64,000 nucleotides of DNA from Bacteroidota bacterium (GTDB taxonomy: Bacteria; Bacteroidota; Bacteroidia; Chitinophagales; Chitinophagaceae), in contig JAFDXE010000012.1 of the NCBI GenBank assembly GCA_018268085.1, positions 1-64,000 of the forward strand, given 5' to 3'. A program made the position numbers and the translations under genes. Positions 31,739 through 40,138 of this stretch are shown one piece after another (the stretch's first letter is position 1; each line of letters opens with the position of its first letter). The notes beneath the pieces are model-generated. The model searched no databases. It saw only the letters and a list, made by a program, of their open reading frames with translations, and was not told the origin of the DNA.

Positions 31739-32620
31739 ATGCAACTAGACGGAAGACGTGAAAGCGATAATGTTGAAGACCGCAGGGGAATGTCGGGGGG
31801 TAAAAAATTAATTGCCGGTGGCGGATTAATAGGCGTAATTGTACTGATTGTTAACATGCTCCTGAGTGGTAATGGAGACCAGGCGATCCAGTTACCAAAC
31901 ATACAGCAGCAACAGGAACAATCTGCACAGTCGCAACTTTCACCTGAAGAACAGGCTGCCGATGATGAAAGGGCTTCTTTTGTAAAGAAAGTGCTGGGTG
32001 TAACAGAAGACGTTTGGTCTAAAATATTTACCGATAACGGTGAACAGTACACGGTTCCAACGCTCGTGCTATTCCGCGACGGCGTTGAATCCGCTTGCGG
32101 TAATGCAAGTTCGGCCACAGGCCCGTTCTATTGCCCTGGAGATATGAAGTTATATATCGATCTGTCTTTTTACCAGGAATTACAAACACAGTTTAATGCA
32201 CCGGGCGATTTTGCAATGGCATACGTAGTAGCACATGAAGTTGGTCATCACATCCAGAAATTAATGGGCACTTCTGATAAAATGCAGCGCCTCCGTGCCC
32301 GTTTGAGTGAAGAAGAATATAACAAGTATTCTGTAAAATTGGAATTACAGGCTGATTTTTATGCCGGGGTTTGGGCAAGCCATGCACAAAATTTAACAAA
32401 TGCAAAAGGCAGAAGCATTATTGACGCGGGTGACATTGACGAAGCCCTTACTGCAGCCAACGCAATTGGCGATGATGCGCTTCAAAAGAAAGCGCAGGGA
32501 TATGTAGTTCCCGAATCTTTTACGCATGGCACTTCACAACAAAGAGTGTACTGGTTTAAAAAAGGTTTTCAAACGGGTGACATTAGAAAGGGAGACACTT
32601 TCAATGACCCTACGCTATAA
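31739..32620 (+). CDS. ypfJ: Neutral zinc metallopeptidase, YpfJ family
   Basis: A 293-residue membrane-anchored protein. The N-terminus has RRESDNVEDRRG, the conserved start of this family, then one transmembrane helix (about residues 25-42, LIAGGGLIGVIVLIVNMLL), a Gln-rich linker (53-75) and the peptidase domain. The zinc site HEVGH is at 166-170, with a likely third ligand in ELQADFYAG. ACGNASSATGPFYCPGD (120-136) is the other family signature. Substrate unknown. Monocistronic as far as can be seen. Confidence 0.9.
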   Translation: MQLDGRRESDNVEDRRGMSGGKKLIAGGGLIGVIVLIVNMLLSGNGDQAIQLPNIQQQQEQSAQSQLSPEEQAADDERASFVKKVLGVTEDVWSKIFTDNGEQYTVPTLVLFRDGVESACGNASSATGPFYCPGDMKLYIDLSFYQELQTQFNAPGDFAMAYVVAHEVGHHIQKLMGTSDKMQRLRARLSEEEYNKYSVKLELQADFYAGVWASHAQNLTNAKGRSIIDAGDIDEALTAANAIGDDALQKKAQGYVVPESFTHGTSQQRVYWFKKGFQTGDIRKGDTFNDPTL

Positions 32621-32776
32621 ATCAGGAGAGCGAAAACGGCAGATGTAAATATTCACGGGCAATTTTATCTTTAAATCATTTATTTACTTTCAGATTTTAC
32701 TCATATTCATCAACAATTGAATTTTGTGTTTAAACATTAGCATGGTATTTGATTTTTGTGCAGAAAATCTTTGCCT

Positions 32777-33226
32777 ATGCCCAAACATGGTCCGATAATA
32801 ATTATTGAAGATGACATGGATGATCGCTTTACACTTGAAATTGCATTAAAGGAAGCGAACGTGATGAATGAACTGATATTCTTTGATAATGGCCCCGATG
32901 CTTACGAATTTTTACTGAACACCACGAAAGATCCTTTTATTATCCTGTGCGATGTTAATCTCCCCAGACAAAACGGTATAGAGTTTAAGAAGGAACTCGA
33001 CAATAACCATCGTTTGAGATCAATGGGTATCCCTTTTATTTTCTATACTACTTATGTATCTCAATATGCTGTAAACGAAGCATATAAAAATACAACCGTC
33101 CAGGGATTTTTCCAGAAGAACAACACGCACAAGGAGCTAAGAGATGTCGTAAAAATTATTATCGATTATTGGAGAATTTGCAGGCAGCCACAAAGAATTG
33201 ACAAACCGGCAACAGACATTAAATAA
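32777..33226 (+). CDS. Single-domain response regulator
   Basis: From ATG 32777, 149 residues forming only a receiver domain. Acidic pocket residues are Glu11, Asp12 and Asp13, the phospho-acceptor is Asp59 in ILCDVNLP, Thr91 and Thr92 are the switch Thr region, and Lys114 is in FFQKNN. The insertions and QKNN form are typical of the stand-alone receivers common in Bacteroidota that work in branched phosphorelays. No histidine kinase is adjacent. A TTG start seven codons earlier is possible but less likely. Confidence 0.85.
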   Translation: MPKHGPIIIIEDDMDDRFTLEIALKEANVMNELIFFDNGPDAYEFLLNTTKDPFIILCDVNLPRQNGIEFKKELDNNHRLRSMGIPFIFYTTYVSQYAVNEAYKNTTVQGFFQKNNTHKELRDVVKIIIDYWRICRQPQRIDKPATDIK

Positions 33227-33261
33227 CAGTTACCATAAACAGCAGGTATTACCGGATTTTC

Positions 33262-33807
33262 CTATTTCCAGGATGAAATAAAATCGGCTGTAAAATCAAT
33301 ATTTAATTTTACAGCCAGGTATTGCAATTCAGAACGTAATATTTCCACATTCTTAATTTTATTTTTAGGAATGATAATGGTTCCGCTACTTTTGAACTGA
33401 AGATAAAAATACCTGTTTCTTTCAATGATTTTTTCTAATTCGGATAAATTGAGCGTATGCTCACCTGAAGTATCTGTTATGCGTATAAGATCTTCAGAAA
33501 CCAGCAGGCTGCAATCATGTGAAGTCATTTTGTTATATGCAGTAGTAACCTGTTGCTGGTAAAATTTACGGTATTGACGGCTTTCATACAATGGATAAAA
33601 AATAAAAGAAAAAACAGCCAGCAGCAGACTTGCATAACACAATGTTTGTTCTTTTGCCAGTAGAAACACAATACTTAATAAAATAAAAATAGCTGTTACG
33701 AATATTCTGTTTTTAATTCTTTTCTTTTTTATTTTTTCAGAAACAGCCGCATTAAATAGCAAATGATCCAGGTAATCGCTTTCTGATAAACTGTATTGTA
33801 AAATCAT
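33262..33807 (-). CDS. YcxB-like family membrane protein
   Basis: A 181-residue protein with an N-terminal cytoplasmic stretch, two close transmembrane helices (about residues 34-50 and 56-72), and a C-terminal beta-rich domain with ITDTSGEHTLNLSELEKIIERNRYFYLQF followed by IIIPK. This SGEHTLNLSELEKI...YFYLQF...IIIPKN layout is the YcxB-like (PH-like) domain of unknown function. No operon partner. A perfect odd palindrome (33866-33882) lies 59 bp upstream. Confidence 0.72.
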   Translation of the reverse strand: MILQYSLSESDYLDHLLFNAAVSEKIKKKRIKNRIFVTAIFILLSIVFLLAKEQTLCYASLLLAVFSFIFYPLYESRQYRKFYQQQVTTAYNKMTSHDCSLLVSEDLIRITDTSGEHTLNLSELEKIIERNRYFYLQFKSSGTIIIPKNKIKNVEILRSELQYLAVKLNIDFTADFISSWK

Positions 33808-33865
33808 ATAGTATTGTTGATTGGGAAATATCTTTTTTCAACGCTTTAAATATACCATTTATACC

Positions 33866-33882
33866 CCGGATTAATAATCCGG
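33866..33882. promoter_or_regulatory. 17-bp perfect palindrome upstream of the YcxB-like gene
   Basis: CCGGATTA-A-TAATCCGG has two perfect 8-bp arms and a single central base, between a terminator and the next promoter region. It could be an operator for a dimeric regulator; no T-run follows on either strand, so it is not itself a terminator. Confidence 0.35.
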
Positions 33883-33891
33883 ATCAACATC

Positions 33892-33922
33892 AAAAATTAA
33901 GTTCTGCAAGAGCAGAACTTAA
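33892..33922 (-). terminator. Intrinsic terminator of the YdeI-like gene
   Basis: Perfect 11-bp stem TTAAGTTCTGC / GCAGAACTTAA with a 4-nt loop; on the minus strand it is followed by TTTTTG. It is 11 bp past the stop. Confidence 0.8.
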
Positions 33923-33932
33923 TAAGAATACT

Positions 33933-34511
33933 TTAATCTTCCAATCCTTTCCCTTCAAGTATTTTGGGGATATATTTTTTAATGCGACCTTCACGTGTTA
34001 CCGACAGCTTTGCTGAGCGAAAATAGAAAAGGTAGGCTTTTTGCCGGCCGGGAGTAAGAGATGCGAAAGCCTTTTTCAAACCAGGAATATTCTTTAATAC
34101 TTTTTCAAATTCGGCAGGAACAGGATATTCATTTAATTTCTTCAACACCACTTTCCTGCCTGATTCTTCATTTTGAATGGCTTCTTTTATATAAGATACA
34201 ATTACAGTTTTTAGTTTATGCACCTGTAAAGCATCAGTAAAGCGCATTTGCCTGGCAGCTTGTACATTTACAGTTTGCTGAATCAGTAATTTTTTTGAAT
34301 CCTTTAGCAATGCTCCCTGCATGAACAATATTGCACAATATTCCTTAAACCCGTGGATAAGCACAATGTTCTTACCATTATGAGTGTAGCATGGGCAACC
34401 CCATTTCAAATCTTCTGTAAGCGAACAGTTAAGTATAATATCCCGTAAGGCAAGATAAGATTCCTTCCATTTCGATTCTTTCATAAAGAACCAATCTGCT
34501 TTTTTACTCAT
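33933..34511 (-). CDS. YdeI/OmpD-associated, DUF1801-like protein
   Basis: From ATG 34511 (MSKKADWFF), 192 residues. The first ten residues of the longer frame are not conserved in the family. The N-terminal DUF1801-type domain is recognisable in LRDIILNCSLTEDLKWGCPCYTHNGKNIVLIHGFKEYCAILF and the QTVNVQAARQMRFT block. The C-terminal YdeI part shows VPAEFEKVLKNIPGLKKAFASLTPGRQKAYLFYF and SAKLSVTREGRIKKYIPKI. Soluble, biochemical role unknown. It stands alone with its own terminator. Confidence 0.8.
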   Translation of the reverse strand: MSKKADWFFMKESKWKESYLALRDIILNCSLTEDLKWGCPCYTHNGKNIVLIHGFKEYCAILFMQGALLKDSKKLLIQQTVNVQAARQMRFTDALQVHKLKTVIVSYIKEAIQNEESGRKVVLKKLNEYPVPAEFEKVLKNIPGLKKAFASLTPGRQKAYLFYFRSAKLSVTREGRIKKYIPKILEGKGLED

Positions 34512-34594
34512 TGATTTAAAATATGAAACTGAATGTATCACAGATTATCGACACAATGAAAATTCACATGGTATTTTGTGGGTGAGTAATGAAA

Positions 34595-35068
34595 CTATTG
34601 CCAGTAAGATTTAGTACCGTTTACTTTAGAAGAAAGCAGATCAAGCTTTTCTCTTAACACCGCATTGCTGACTGCTTTATTTTCTACCGGCAAGCCAATC
34701 ATTAATTTTCCAGATGATGTAATGTAAAACTGGGACGGCTGTATCAGTCCGTTTTGTTGAAGTAATCCAAATGATTTTGATCCATTGGAGGCATCGGCCA
34801 TTGCCAGGTAAACAGTTAGCCAGATATATTTTGTACTGGAACTCAATTCAAGGGCTATCGGGATATCAAGCCCTCCCGTAGTCATAGTTATTGAGTACTT
34901 TTCTTTACCGACACTTGCTTCTATATCTTTTACTTCATAACCTAATTGCTGCAACATTGTTTTTAATTCGGCGCTGGTTATCGGGTTACAGGTATCCTGA
35001 TTCTTAAAACCGGAAAATAAAGTAACCAAAGCGATGCCTAATAAAAATACAGATTTACGAATAGTCAT
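34595..35068 (-). CDS. Secreted YbjN-like protein
   Basis: From ATG 35068 the product begins with a clear signal peptide (MTIRKSVFLLGIALVTLFSGF); eight extra residues in the longer frame are unlikely. The mature domain, ITSAELKTMLQQLGYEVKDIE then GLDIPIALELSSSTKYIWLTVYLA and the C-terminal VSNAVLREKLDLLSSKV, matches the YbjN/CesT-like sensory-domain fold pattern. The role is unknown. A single gene between other minus-strand genes. Confidence 0.6.
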   Translation of the reverse strand: MTIRKSVFLLGIALVTLFSGFKNQDTCNPITSAELKTMLQQLGYEVKDIEASVGKEKYSITMTTGGLDIPIALELSSSTKYIWLTVYLAMADASNGSKSFGLLQQNGLIQPSQFYITSSGKLMIGLPVENKAVSNAVLREKLDLLSSKVNGTKSYWQ

Positions 35069-35196
35069 AGTAGTTAGTTTTAGTAAATACAAATGTACAA
35101 TGTGAATATTATTTTTTCAGATCAAAATAGTTTTTTACCGCTCAATAACTTTATGAATTTAAATATCCACTCAATATAATCCATGATCAAAATCAT

Positions 35197-35230
35197 ACTA
35201 TAAAAAATGCCCGGCATAACCGGGCATTTT
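35197..35230 (-). terminator. Intrinsic terminator of the DUF2911 gene (possibly bidirectional)
   Basis: Perfect 11-bp stem AAAATGCCCGG / CCGGGCATTTT with loop CATAA. On the minus strand it is followed by TTTTTTATAG. It is 21 bp past the DUF2911 stop. Confidence 0.85.
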
Positions 35231-35250
35231 ACATTCATTATCAGATTTCA

Positions 35251-35778
35251 TTATTTTACTTCAAATCCAACTTCAATATCTCCCCAGTTTAAAGTAACCT
35301 TACCGTTTTTATTCACTGTAAAAGTCATCTTCTCAGAAAAGGTTCCTTTACCTGGTTTAACCTTTACCCGTAATGCATCATCCGCTTCTTTATAATCGTA
35401 GGCGCCCCATTGATTCCAGGTCTTATTAAAAATGAAAGTCCAGTCATCTTTTTCTACCAAACTGAACAAGGCATATTTACCAGCCGACAGCGTTTGTCCA
35501 TTGATTTTTACATCCTTGCTCACTTCAAATACGGTAGCTTCATTGGCTCCGGTACGCCATACCTGCCCTTCTTTTGGTTCAAGAGCTTCGCCGATCTTCC
35601 TGCCTTTTACAGAAGGCTGGCTATAATCAATATGCACAACAGCTCCGGATGCAATGGTTTCGGAAGCTATTGCAGGCGGGCTCGGACGTTTGCTTTTATC
35701 TTCCGTTTTCTGGGCAAAAGCATTGAGTCCAACGAATAAAAATGCAACCATTGTTGCGAACGAAAATATTTTTTTCAT
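35251..35778 (-). CDS. Secreted DUF2911 domain protein
   Basis: A 175-residue exported protein with signal peptide MKKIFSFATMVAFLFVGLNAFA, cleaved before Q. The DUF2911 hallmarks are present: VVHIDYSQPSVKGRKIGEALEPKEGQVWRTGANEATVFEVSKDV then LSAGKYALFSLV and WTFIFNKTWNQWGAYDY. The family is abundant in Bacteroidota, sits in the periplasm, and has no demonstrated function. Monocistronic, with its own terminator. Confidence 0.9.
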   Translation of the reverse strand: MKKIFSFATMVAFLFVGLNAFAQKTEDKSKRPSPPAIASETIASGAVVHIDYSQPSVKGRKIGEALEPKEGQVWRTGANEATVFEVSKDVKINGQTLSAGKYALFSLVEKDDWTFIFNKTWNQWGAYDYKEADDALRVKVKPGKGTFSEKMTFTVNKNGKVTLNWGDIEVGFEVK

Positions 35779-35924
35779 ATACTAATTTTGTTTGGGCTAC
35801 CAATTTACGTTAAACAACCTTTCAGGAAAAAAATAATGTTTAAACGGCAACACATCATTAGTAATACTGAGTATCAGAAAACCGGTTAACGAACCGGATT
35901 GTAAAGTTTGAGAAGTTATAAATG

Positions 35925-36269
35925 CTAAATTCCCCCCGTTTTAAATAAACCCGCAAAAGATTGCTTGGCAAATAATCTTTTATTATCGAGCCACATACCA
36001 ATTCGTTTGGAAAACACGTGTTGCCCGGGTTTCATCTCTATAATTTTTCCTGTAGGAGCGGTAGCTTGTACGTCTTTCCATAGCCTTGCCCGAATTTCAT
36101 TATTATAGATACCTGCGATACTGCAAGCTTTTCTGAAATCGGTATGCATTCCAAAGCCCTCCCTGATATCGTCAACATTTTCGTACTCGGGAAACCGAAC
36201 ATATTTCTTGACGCAATACCAGGTTCTCCCCTGTGCTACTTTAGTGTAAGCTTCGTAAATAGTTTCCAT
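35925..36269 (-). CDS. Hypothetical protein
   Basis: A 114-residue, basic, soluble protein without signal peptide or membrane helix. Aromatic-rich start (EAYTKVAQGRTWYCVKKYVRFPEY), a middle with FGMHTDFRKACSIAGIYNNEIRARLW, and a basic end. No known family recognised. Codon usage and composition resemble the neighbours, and the frame is well bounded, so it is probably a real gene. Confidence 0.5.
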   Translation of the reverse strand: METIYEAYTKVAQGRTWYCVKKYVRFPEYENVDDIREGFGMHTDFRKACSIAGIYNNEIRARLWKDVQATAPTGKIIEMKPGQHVFSKRIGMWLDNKRLFAKQSFAGLFKTGGI

Positions 36270-36762
36270 AATCTTCGTGTTTGAGTAAGCAAATAAATCC
36301 GTAATCAGTTGTTCTCCTTTTGAAAAAGGGGTATAACTAAAACAGGGCTTTTCTTAAAAACTACTGTAAAGGGATAAATGGATAACGTGTGTGAGATGAG
36401 AAATCCAAACACCGGATCGTTCAGAGGAATTGAAGAGAATTGTACTTGTAAGCGTGTATAAATTTAATAAAACTCTTGCTTAAGTTCAAAGCAAATGCCG
36501 TTTATTTTAAAACTATTAAGGGGTAACAATTGATAACAGTTGGAAGTGCAACATTATTTTTTATATTATTTTTTTTAATTTATTTACAATTGATTTTCAA
36601 TTATTTAAAATCATTTTTAGACTGTAACCAGGCTTCAGAAAATTGCCTGGCTTGGGCAGAGAAACTAATTGTGGCATAGTTTTGGAATTTTGGCTGCCCG
36701 GATTAAAAAAAATCAATAATTCCAACTGAACAAAACCATTAACCATTTAAAATTATTTCATC
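36270..36762. other. AT-rich intergenic region
   Basis: About 490 bp between divergent genes, with very AT-rich stretches near 36550-36620. Apart from the promoter-like element at 36677 nothing recognisable is present; no coding frame and no strong hairpin. Confidence 0.5.
36677..36684 (+). promoter_or_regulatory. Candidate promoter of the coiled-coil gene
   Basis: TAGTTTTG matches TAnnTTTG. A TTG (36652-36654 region, in GGCTTGGGC) lies about 22 bp upstream, close to the expected -33 position. The leader to ATG 36763 would be about 75 nt. Confidence 0.45.
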
Positions 36763-37740
36763 ATGAGCACATCAAACACCCCTTCGGCAACCATCGAGAA
36801 TCAGCCTGGTAGCAAAAAAAATTATAAAAATGCTATCATTGGAGTTTTATCAGTTGCATTAGTTGCCACCGCCGGATTTTTAGCTTACGACAGAAGCAAT
36901 AAAAGCGCTAAAATCGATCAGCAGGAAGTTCAGATAGCCACTATCACTACCGAAAAAAGTAATCTGCAGTCGAGTTTTGATGCGTCTTTAGCCCGTTTGG
37001 ATTCCATGGGAACAGTTACCAACGGACTGAATGCTGAACTGGCAACTAAAAATGCAGAGATTGCAAAGAATAAAGAAGAAATCCGTACTATTTTAAATAA
37101 GAAAAATGCTACTGCTGCGGAATTGGGCAGGGCTAAAAAATTGATTGCCTCCCTGAACGAAAAGATTACAGGAATGGAACAGGAAATTGCCCGTTTAACC
37201 CAGGAGAATCAACAACTCGGAGAAGAAAAAATTGCTTTAACCGCCGATAAAGAAAAATTAACCCAGGACCTTGCTACCACCACCGGAATTAAACAGGATC
37301 TGGAAAAGAAAGTTGATGTTGCATCTACTTTAAATGCTTCAAATATTGTAATCACTCCAATTAACGTTAAACGTAACGGAAAAGAAAAAGTATCTTCTAC
37401 TGCTAAACGCGTAGATAAAATGGTAGTAAGCTTTGATGTTGCAAACAGGATTATTACACCAGGAAGCACAGATATTTATGTTCTTGTGATCGGCCCAGAT
37501 GGTAAGCCAATTACTTCAGGTCCTGCAACCGGATCTTTTGCAACACGTGAAGAAGGTGATAAAACATATACGGCTAAAGTTCCGGTAGACCTTGAAACAG
37601 CTAAAACAAAAAATGTAGCTTTTTCATTTGAACCAGGATCACATTTTCAGACTGGTGCATATAAAATTCAGATTTACCAGAATGGATTCCTGATCGGCCA
37701 GGGAACCAAAGAATTGAAAAAAGGCGGATTATTCAGTTAA
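36763..37740 (+). CDS. Membrane-anchored coiled-coil protein
   Basis: A 325-residue protein: short cytoplasmic start, one transmembrane helix (about residues 24-42, AIIGVLSVALVATAGFLAY), a long heptad-rich coiled coil (about 50-190; EKITGMEQEIARLTQENQ region), and a C-terminal beta domain (about 195-325; VVSFDVANRIITPGSTDIYVLVIGPDGKPI). Topology would place the C-terminal domain in the periplasm. It resembles Bacteroidota proteins loosely annotated as SMC-like, but no ATPase is present. Monocistronic, ending in a perfect terminator. Function unknown; a spacer or envelope-linking role is conceivable. Confidence 0.7.
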   Translation: MSTSNTPSATIENQPGSKKNYKNAIIGVLSVALVATAGFLAYDRSNKSAKIDQQEVQIATITTEKSNLQSSFDASLARLDSMGTVTNGLNAELATKNAEIAKNKEEIRTILNKKNATAAELGRAKKLIASLNEKITGMEQEIARLTQENQQLGEEKIALTADKEKLTQDLATTTGIKQDLEKKVDVASTLNASNIVITPINVKRNGKEKVSSTAKRVDKMVVSFDVANRIITPGSTDIYVLVIGPDGKPITSGPATGSFATREEGDKTYTAKVPVDLETAKTKNVAFSFEPGSHFQTGAYKIQIYQNGFLIGQGTKELKKGGLFS

Positions 37741-37796
37741 CCACATTTTATTTAAAAACCCCCGATTTTATATATTCATTATATCCTCTTGAAATC

Positions 37797-37831
37797 AAAA
37801 ACTACCTGGAAATTCCAGGTAGTTTTTTTTA
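37797..37831 (+). terminator. Intrinsic terminator of the coiled-coil gene
   Basis: AAAACTACCTGGAA-A-TTCCAGGTAGTTTT is a near-perfect inverted repeat followed by a T8 tract. Confidence 0.9.
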
Positions 37832-37846
37832 TGAACATCCCTGAAT

Positions 37847-37873
37847 AAAAAGAGGTTCATGTTTCCATGAACC
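37847..37873 (-). terminator. Hairpin terminator on the minus strand
   Basis: GGTTCATG / CATGAACC stem with a 4-nt loop; on the minus strand it is followed by TCTTTTT. It faces the small frameshifted ORF at 37914-38025 and is the main reason to think that locus was a transcribed gene. Confidence 0.55.
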
Positions 37874-37913
37874 CCGTGTCCTCAAAGTAAAAAACAAACA
37901 ACAAACCATCAGC

Positions 37914-38025
37914 CTATATCTTCCCGTTAACCAGATAAGTTCTAATTTTAAATATTGCCGGGTAAAACAGTATAACCATTGTCAATACTAAAAAAGCTTT
38001 GAATGGATTCGATAATCTTTTTCAT
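37914..38025 (-). pseudogene. Small membrane-protein ORF with apparent single-base frameshift
   Basis: ATG 38025 opens MKKIIESIQSFF. At a T6 run (minus strand, near 37990) the frame continues sensibly only if one T is removed, giving FLVLTMVILFYPAIF then KIRTYLVNGKI and a stop at 37914: a 36-residue single-pass membrane peptide with a basic tail. The span is 112 nt, one more than a multiple of three. Without the shift the product would end after VLPGNI. It has a terminator hairpin 41 bp downstream. It may be a pseudogene, a sequencing error in a homopolymer, or a slippage-dependent gene. Confidence 0.4.
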
Positions 38026-38134
38026 AAATAATAATTTTTAGTGTTATACAATCTATATTTCAGACATTACCGGGTATGAAAGATTTAAATTCCAAATAAT
38101 AAAATACTGTTAAGAAACCCTCAATTATTTCTGG

Positions 38135-38701
38135 ATGAATAATACGGTAAACAGCGAAGTAGTAATAGAAAAATATGCGTCTATGGCAGACAGTGAGTTA
38201 CTATCCTTTGCAAGAAATGAATTATTTAACCTGCCTGTAGAAAGCCAGGCACTTCTCTTCACAGAATTAAGAAAAAGACAACTTTCCATTGATACAGCAA
38301 CATCCCCTGACGCTCCTCTTACTGTTTATGAAGAATTACATGAAGGGTATTCTTCTGAAATAATTTATGAGATACTGGAAGAAATAGAGAATGGAAAAAC
38401 CAGGCAGTTGATTGAAGCAGCTCTTATAACTAACGGCACTGAAGAAACGATCGTACACAAACTGATAAATACTGCAAGACAAATAGCGGCACAAAAATTA
38501 AAGAAAGCAGATTTCGACTTTTTATTGGGGGTATTGTTTTGTTCGAGCGGTGTTGCCATTACATTTTTACCATTAACAATGCACGCCAACAGGGCTGCTT
38601 ATATAATAGCCTGGACTTCCATTATTTTCGGAGCGTTAAAGTTTGTGCAGGGAATTTTCAACAAGAGCCGATATAAGAAGATCATAAAGGAACTATCATA
38701 G
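38135..38701 (+). CDS. Hypothetical membrane protein
   Basis: A 188-residue protein with a helical, acidic N-terminal two thirds (SELLSFARNELFNLPVESQALLFTELRKRQL; a helical pair EIIYEILEEIENGKTRQLIEAALI) and two C-terminal transmembrane helices (about residues 128-145 and 151-170), ending in a basic tail. No family recognised. It stands alone between a frameshifted minus-strand ORF and the DUF1501 gene end. Confidence 0.55.
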   Translation: MNNTVNSEVVIEKYASMADSELLSFARNELFNLPVESQALLFTELRKRQLSIDTATSPDAPLTVYEELHEGYSSEIIYEILEEIENGKTRQLIEAALITNGTEETIVHKLINTARQIAAQKLKKADFDFLLGVLFCSSGVAITFLPLTMHANRAAYIIAWTSIIFGALKFVQGIFNKSRYKKIIKELS

Positions 38702-38861
38702 TTCAAGGAATAGAATTTTTATATTGAAAGGTTTGTTACGGCTACACTTCTATTTAATCAGCATTCAGTATATACATCAATAAGTACTTTGTATATCCTA
38801 TCTCAAAAAAAATCCGGATCACCCAGCGAATAAACATATATGCCAATTAGCAAACCAGCAA

Positions 38862-40136
38862 TCACCGCATCACTCCAGGTTTCTTCCCTTCCCAACCAGG
38901 AAACAAAACCGCATCATTATTTATATTTAGATGTCGATCTGCAACTTCGCTGAATACTGCCCTGAAATCGGTAGTAACGGCAAGGTCTCTTCCATCTTCC
39001 AGGTTCTCAATTGCCAGTGGATGTACGATGCCATGAACTTTTCCACCACTAACATCATTACCCAAAATAAAACCGCAGGAACCTCTTCCGTGATCGGTGC
39101 CACCACTTCCATTTTGTTTTACGGTACGTCCGAATTCTGTCATTGTCATCAAGGTAACATCATCCTGCAAACTGCCAAGGTCTGTCCAGAATGCAGCAAT
39201 ACTATTACTAAAGTCGAGAATATTGCGACCAAAGGTTCCATTTTCTGTACCCTGGTTATAATGAGTATCCCATCCTCCTGATTCTGCAAAACCGATCTCC
39301 AATCCTATGTCCAGCTTAATTAACTGTGCAATTTGTTTCAATGCATTTCCCAACGGGCTTGCCGGGTATTCGGCACCGTTAGCAGGTGTATAATTCTTCG
39401 TATCCAGGTTATCAAGCATTTTAACCGCATCAAAGGTTTCTTTGCCGGTTTGCTTTAACAAGCCAGACGAAGCCTGGTCGTACAGGTCTTCAAAACTTTT
39501 CGCCGTTGCATTTGCAGCCAGCGGGTTGCTTTTCATCTGTAGCGCAAAATCCTGGAGATTACTGATGGCGATAGAGGGATTATATCCATAAAAAGACCGG
39601 GGCATTGAATTGGTAAGACTTACCGCACGGAACGGACTTCCGTCATGTCCTAATAAGCCACTTGCCCTGTTCAGCCAGCCTGTATCCGTACTTTTTGTAA
39701 ACGGCGTGCCTGATTCCATATAATCCTGCGCATCAAAATGAGAACGGGTGTTATTGGGTGAACCAACTCCATGTACAATGGCCAGTTGTTTGCTCCGAAA
39801 CAACGGTTCCAATGATTTCATATTCGGATGAAGGCCAAAAGTTCCATCAAGATCGATTACCGGAGCCGTTTTAGTATCTTTTGCAGCCGACATAAATAAG
39901 GAAGGTCTTGCACTTTTAAGATATGCATCATTGAATAAAGGAACAGCCATCAAACCATCCATTGCACCTCTTTGAAATATGCATACCAGTATTTTATTTT
40001 TCTTATATAGCCGCGACATTTTTTTTACTGCAGCAGCCTTTGCAACAAAGGCCGGCACACCGCCAAAACCAATCCCAAACAAGGCCAGTCCGCCCGACTT
40101 AATAAAGGCTCTTCTTGATGTCATGTTATAGTTCAT
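38862..40136 (-). CDS. DUF1501 family protein, Tat-exported
   Basis: A 424-residue protein. The N-terminus has a twin-arginine motif SRRAFIK followed by a hydrophobic stretch (SGGLALFGIGFGGVPAF), so export of a folded protein is expected. DUF1501 landmarks: VCIFQRGAMDGL, HGVGSPNNTRSHFDAQDYMESG, GGWDTHYNQG and TMTEFGRTVKQNGSGGTDHG. These match the alkaline phosphatase/sulfatase-like fold with Asp/His metal positions, but no enzyme activity has been assigned to the family. It is the second gene of a two-gene operon, starting 2 bp after the DUF1800 stop; the two are commonly paired. Confidence 0.9.
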   Translation of the reverse strand: MNYNMTSRRAFIKSGGLALFGIGFGGVPAFVAKAAAVKKMSRLYKKNKILVCIFQRGAMDGLMAVPLFNDAYLKSARPSLFMSAAKDTKTAPVIDLDGTFGLHPNMKSLEPLFRSKQLAIVHGVGSPNNTRSHFDAQDYMESGTPFTKSTDTGWLNRASGLLGHDGSPFRAVSLTNSMPRSFYGYNPSIAISNLQDFALQMKSNPLAANATAKSFEDLYDQASSGLLKQTGKETFDAVKMLDNLDTKNYTPANGAEYPASPLGNALKQIAQLIKLDIGLEIGFAESGGWDTHYNQGTENGTFGRNILDFSNSIAAFWTDLGSLQDDVTLMTMTEFGRTVKQNGSGGTDHGRGSCGFILGNDVSGGKVHGIVHPLAIENLEDGRDLAVTTDFRAVFSEVADRHLNINNDAVLFPGWEGKKPGVMR

Positions 40137-40138
40137 TT

